A stretch of 8,572 bases of DNA from Hyphomicrobiaceae bacterium (GTDB taxonomy: Bacteria; Pseudomonadota; Alphaproteobacteria; Rhizobiales; Hyphomicrobiaceae). Within the stretch, counting starts at the first letter, position 1. The number at the start of each line of letters is the position of its first letter. Below are positions 7,130 to 8,572 of this stretch, piece after piece. The notes under the pieces are model-generated. The model did not search any database. It was not told where the DNA came from and saw nothing but the letters and a program-made list of their open reading frames with translations. Position numbers and translations under genes: made by a program. The DNA lies in contig JAGRKR010000126.1 of NCBI GenBank assembly GCA_020442225.1, positions 2,999 through 11,570 of the forward strand. Direction: 5' to 3'.

Positions 7130-7137
7130 CCCGCAGC

Positions 7138-8169
7138 ATGACCGCCAAGCCCCTGGCTCTCACCATCGGCGAACCGGCAGGGATCGGCCCGGACATCGCC
7201 ATCATGGCGTGGTGCGAGCGCCGCGCCCTGTCGCTGCCGCCGTTCATCGTCTACGGCGACGCCGCGTGCCTGCGCGAGCGGGCGGTGCAGCTTGGTCTCG
7301 CCCTGGAGACGCGCGAGATCGAGGGACCGCCGGCGAGCGGCATGGGCCGCGGCACCGAGCTCGAGGTGATCGCCACGGGGCGCTGCGATGGCGGCGTCAC
7401 GGCCGGCCAGCCTCGCGCCGAAACGGCCGGCATGGTGATCGCGGCCATTGAGCGGGCCGTCGCCGACCTCGCCGCCGGCCACGTCAGCGCCGTCGTCACC
7501 AATCCCATCGCCAAGGACGTGCTTTACAAGGCCGGATTCCGCCATCCCGGCCACACCGAGTTTCTGGCCGAGCTGGCGGCGCGCGAATGGCACATGCCGC
7601 AGCCGCGCTCGGTGATGATGCTCGCTTCCGAGGCGCTGCGCGTCGTGCCCCTGACCATCCACATTCCCATCGCAGACGTGCCCCGTGCGATCACGCGCGA
7701 GCTGATCGTCGAGACGATTGAGATCATGCACACAGCGCTCGTGCGCGATTTCGCCATTCCCGCGCCGCGCATCGCCGTCGCCGGTCTCAACCCGCACGCG
7801 GGCGAAGGCGGCAGCATAGGACGCGAGGAAGTCGAGGTCATCGCTCCGACCGTCGCCGAACTGCGCCAGCGCGGCCTCGCGCTGATCGGCCCGCGATCCG
7901 CCGACACCCTCTTTCACGCCGCGGCGCGGAGCACCTACGACGCGGTTCTCACGATGTATCACGACCAGGGGCTCATCCCGATCAAGATGCTCTCCTTCGA
8001 TTCCGCCGTGAACGTCACGCTCGGCCTGCCGTTCGTGCGCACGTCTCCCGACCATGGCACCGCCTTCGACATCGCCGGCAGCGGACGGGCCTCCCCGAGC
8101 AGCCTCGTCGCGGCGCTGCGCCTCGCCGCGGCGCACGCCCGCCAGCGCGGCGGAAACGGTTGCATGTGA
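7138..8169 (+). CDS. pdxA: 4-hydroxythreonine-4-phosphate dehydrogenase PdxA
   Basis: PdxA uses NAD to oxidise 4-phosphohydroxy-L-threonine. The product decarboxylates to 3-amino-2-oxopropyl phosphate, which PdxJ condenses with deoxyxylulose 5-phosphate in the DXP-dependent vitamin B6 pathway of the cytosol. The 343-residue protein is a usual length for the family. GEPAGIGPD (11-19) is the N-terminal signature. The three divalent-metal histidines are visible: H136 or H139 in HPGHTEF (136-142), H220 in NPHAGEGG (218-225), and H275 in [10 protein letters not shown] (274-283). [13 protein letters not shown] (302-314) is the conserved C-terminal block. Nothing is missing, so it should be active. 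It starts 39 bases after surA without a clear ribosome site and shares its last four bases with rsmA. A PdxA2-type homologue acting on another substrate is unlikely given the lptD-surA-pdxA-rsmA context. Confidence 0.97.
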   Translation: MTAKPLALTIGEPAGIGPDIAIMAWCERRALSLPPFIVYGDAACLRERAVQLGLALETREIEGPPASGMGRGTELEVIATGRCDGGVTAGQPRAETAGMVIAAIERAVADLAAGHVSAVVTNPIAKDVLYKAGFRHPGHTEFLAELAAREWHMPQPRSVMMLASEALRVVPLTIHIPIADVPRAITRELIVETIEIMHTALVRDFAIPAPRIAVAGLNPHAGEGGSIGREEVEVIAPTVAELRQRGLALIGPRSADTLFHAAARSTYDAVLTMYHDQGLIPIKMLSFDSAVNVTLGLPFVRTSPDHGTAFDIAGSGRASPSSLVAALRLAAAHARQRGGNGCM

Positions 8170-8572
8170 GCCCGCCAGCCGAGACCTCGACGGCCTTCGA
8201 CGGCCTGCCGCCCCTGCGCCAGGTCATCGCCGAGCTCGGCCTCACGGCCAAGCGCAGCCTCGGGCAGAATTTCATCCTCGATTTCAACGTCACGCGCCGC
8301 ATCGCGCGGCTCGCCGGCCCCTTCGATGGCATGGCCGTCGTCGAGATCGGGCCGGGACCCGGCGGACTGACCCGCGCCCTGCTCGCGGAGGGTGCGGGAC
8401 GGGTCCTCGCTGTCGAGCGCGACGAGCGCTGCGCGCCCGCCCTGCACGCCATTGGCGCCCACTATCCCGGCCGGCTCGAGGTCGTCTTCGCCGACGCGCT
8501 GTCGATCGACTGGCGGAGCCGTGTTTCCGGACCCGTGCGCCTCGTGGCCAACCTCCCCTACAACGTCGCCAC
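8166..8572 (+). CDS. rsmA: 16S rRNA (adenine1518-N6/adenine1519-N6)-dimethyltransferase (5' part, cut by the right edge)
   Basis: RsmA (KsgA) uses S-adenosylmethionine to dimethylate two adjacent adenines in the helix 45 loop of 16S rRNA during late 30S assembly; loss gives kasugamycin resistance in many bacteria. The 135 codons present include the N-terminal [11 protein letters not shown] block (29-39), SAM-binding motif [11 protein letters not shown] (60-69), the acidic E84 after strand 2 that binds the ribose of SAM, AD at 109-110, and the catalytic motif NLPYNVA (129-135). The start is GTG at 8166, sharing GTGA with the pdxA stop. GCGGA about 11 bases upstream is a weak ribosome site, so translational coupling to pdxA is likely. 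The ATG at 8164 is the last codon of pdxA, in another frame. The C-terminal helical domain lies outside the window. Confidence 0.96.
   Translation, partial: MSPPAETSTAFDGLPPLRQVIAELGLTAKRSLGQNFILDFNVTRRIARLAGPFDGMAVVEIGPGPGGLTRALLAEGAGRVLAVERDERCAPALHAIGAHYPGRLEVVFADALSIDWRSRVSGPVRLVANLPYNVA

Noticed and set aside
7114..8136. A 340-codon minus-strand frame opposite pdxA
   Set aside because: Same codon-register shadow; all PdxA metal ligands are on the plus strand.
1..8572. Mobile elements, CRISPR, toxin-antitoxin, phage or defence genes
   Set aside because: Every base of substantial coding potential is accounted for by seven conserved chromosomal genes; no repeats, integrase, transposase or change in codon style was seen.

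Overview
The window is a GC-rich, densely coding stretch of ordinary bacterial chromosome. The protein sequences (LptD with a TPCKPCK motif, a one-parvulin SurA, the PepA and PdxA variants) and the gene order suggest an alphaproteobacterium, probably in the order Hyphomicrobiales (Rhizobiales). This placement is inferred from family resemblance; no 16S or other marker is present. I see no tRNA, rRNA, CRISPR array, insertion sequence, integrase or phage gene, and no large repeat.

Layout: (1) 1-860, minus strand: N-terminal two thirds of a leucyl aminopeptidase (pepA), running off the left edge. (2) 861-1118: divergent intergenic region, the only sizeable non-coding gap, expected to hold promoters for both sides. 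(3) 1119-5786, plus strand: lptF, lptG and lptD, tightly packed; lptF and lptG share GTGA, and the lptD start lies on top of the lptG stop. (4) 5787-5940: a 154-base gap with a GC-rich hairpin, a short dyad and a possible -10 element, which may separate lptD from the downstream genes. (5) 5941-8572, plus strand: surA, pdxA and the first 135 codons of rsmA (ksgA), cut by the right edge; pdxA and rsmA also share GTGA.

Functionally the block is about building the outer membrane. LptF and LptG are the inner-membrane subunits of the ABC transporter that extracts lipopolysaccharide, LptD is the outer-membrane translocon that receives it, and SurA is the periplasmic chaperone that helps barrels such as LptD to fold. 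PdxA (vitamin B6 synthesis) and RsmA (16S rRNA dimethylation) are long-standing genomic neighbours of lptD-surA in proteobacteria, without an obvious direct role in LPS transport. The arrangement joins two neighbourhoods that are separate in E. coli: pepA/lptFG and lptD-surA-pdxA-rsmA.

I looked for an undescribed system and did not find one. The points worth a second look are a SurA with an expanded N-terminal region and an eroded parvulin domain, the cysteine layout of LptD, the ambiguous lptD start, a possibly leaderless pdxA, and the small structures before surA. The long antisense open frames opposite nearly every gene are explained by GC-rich codon use.
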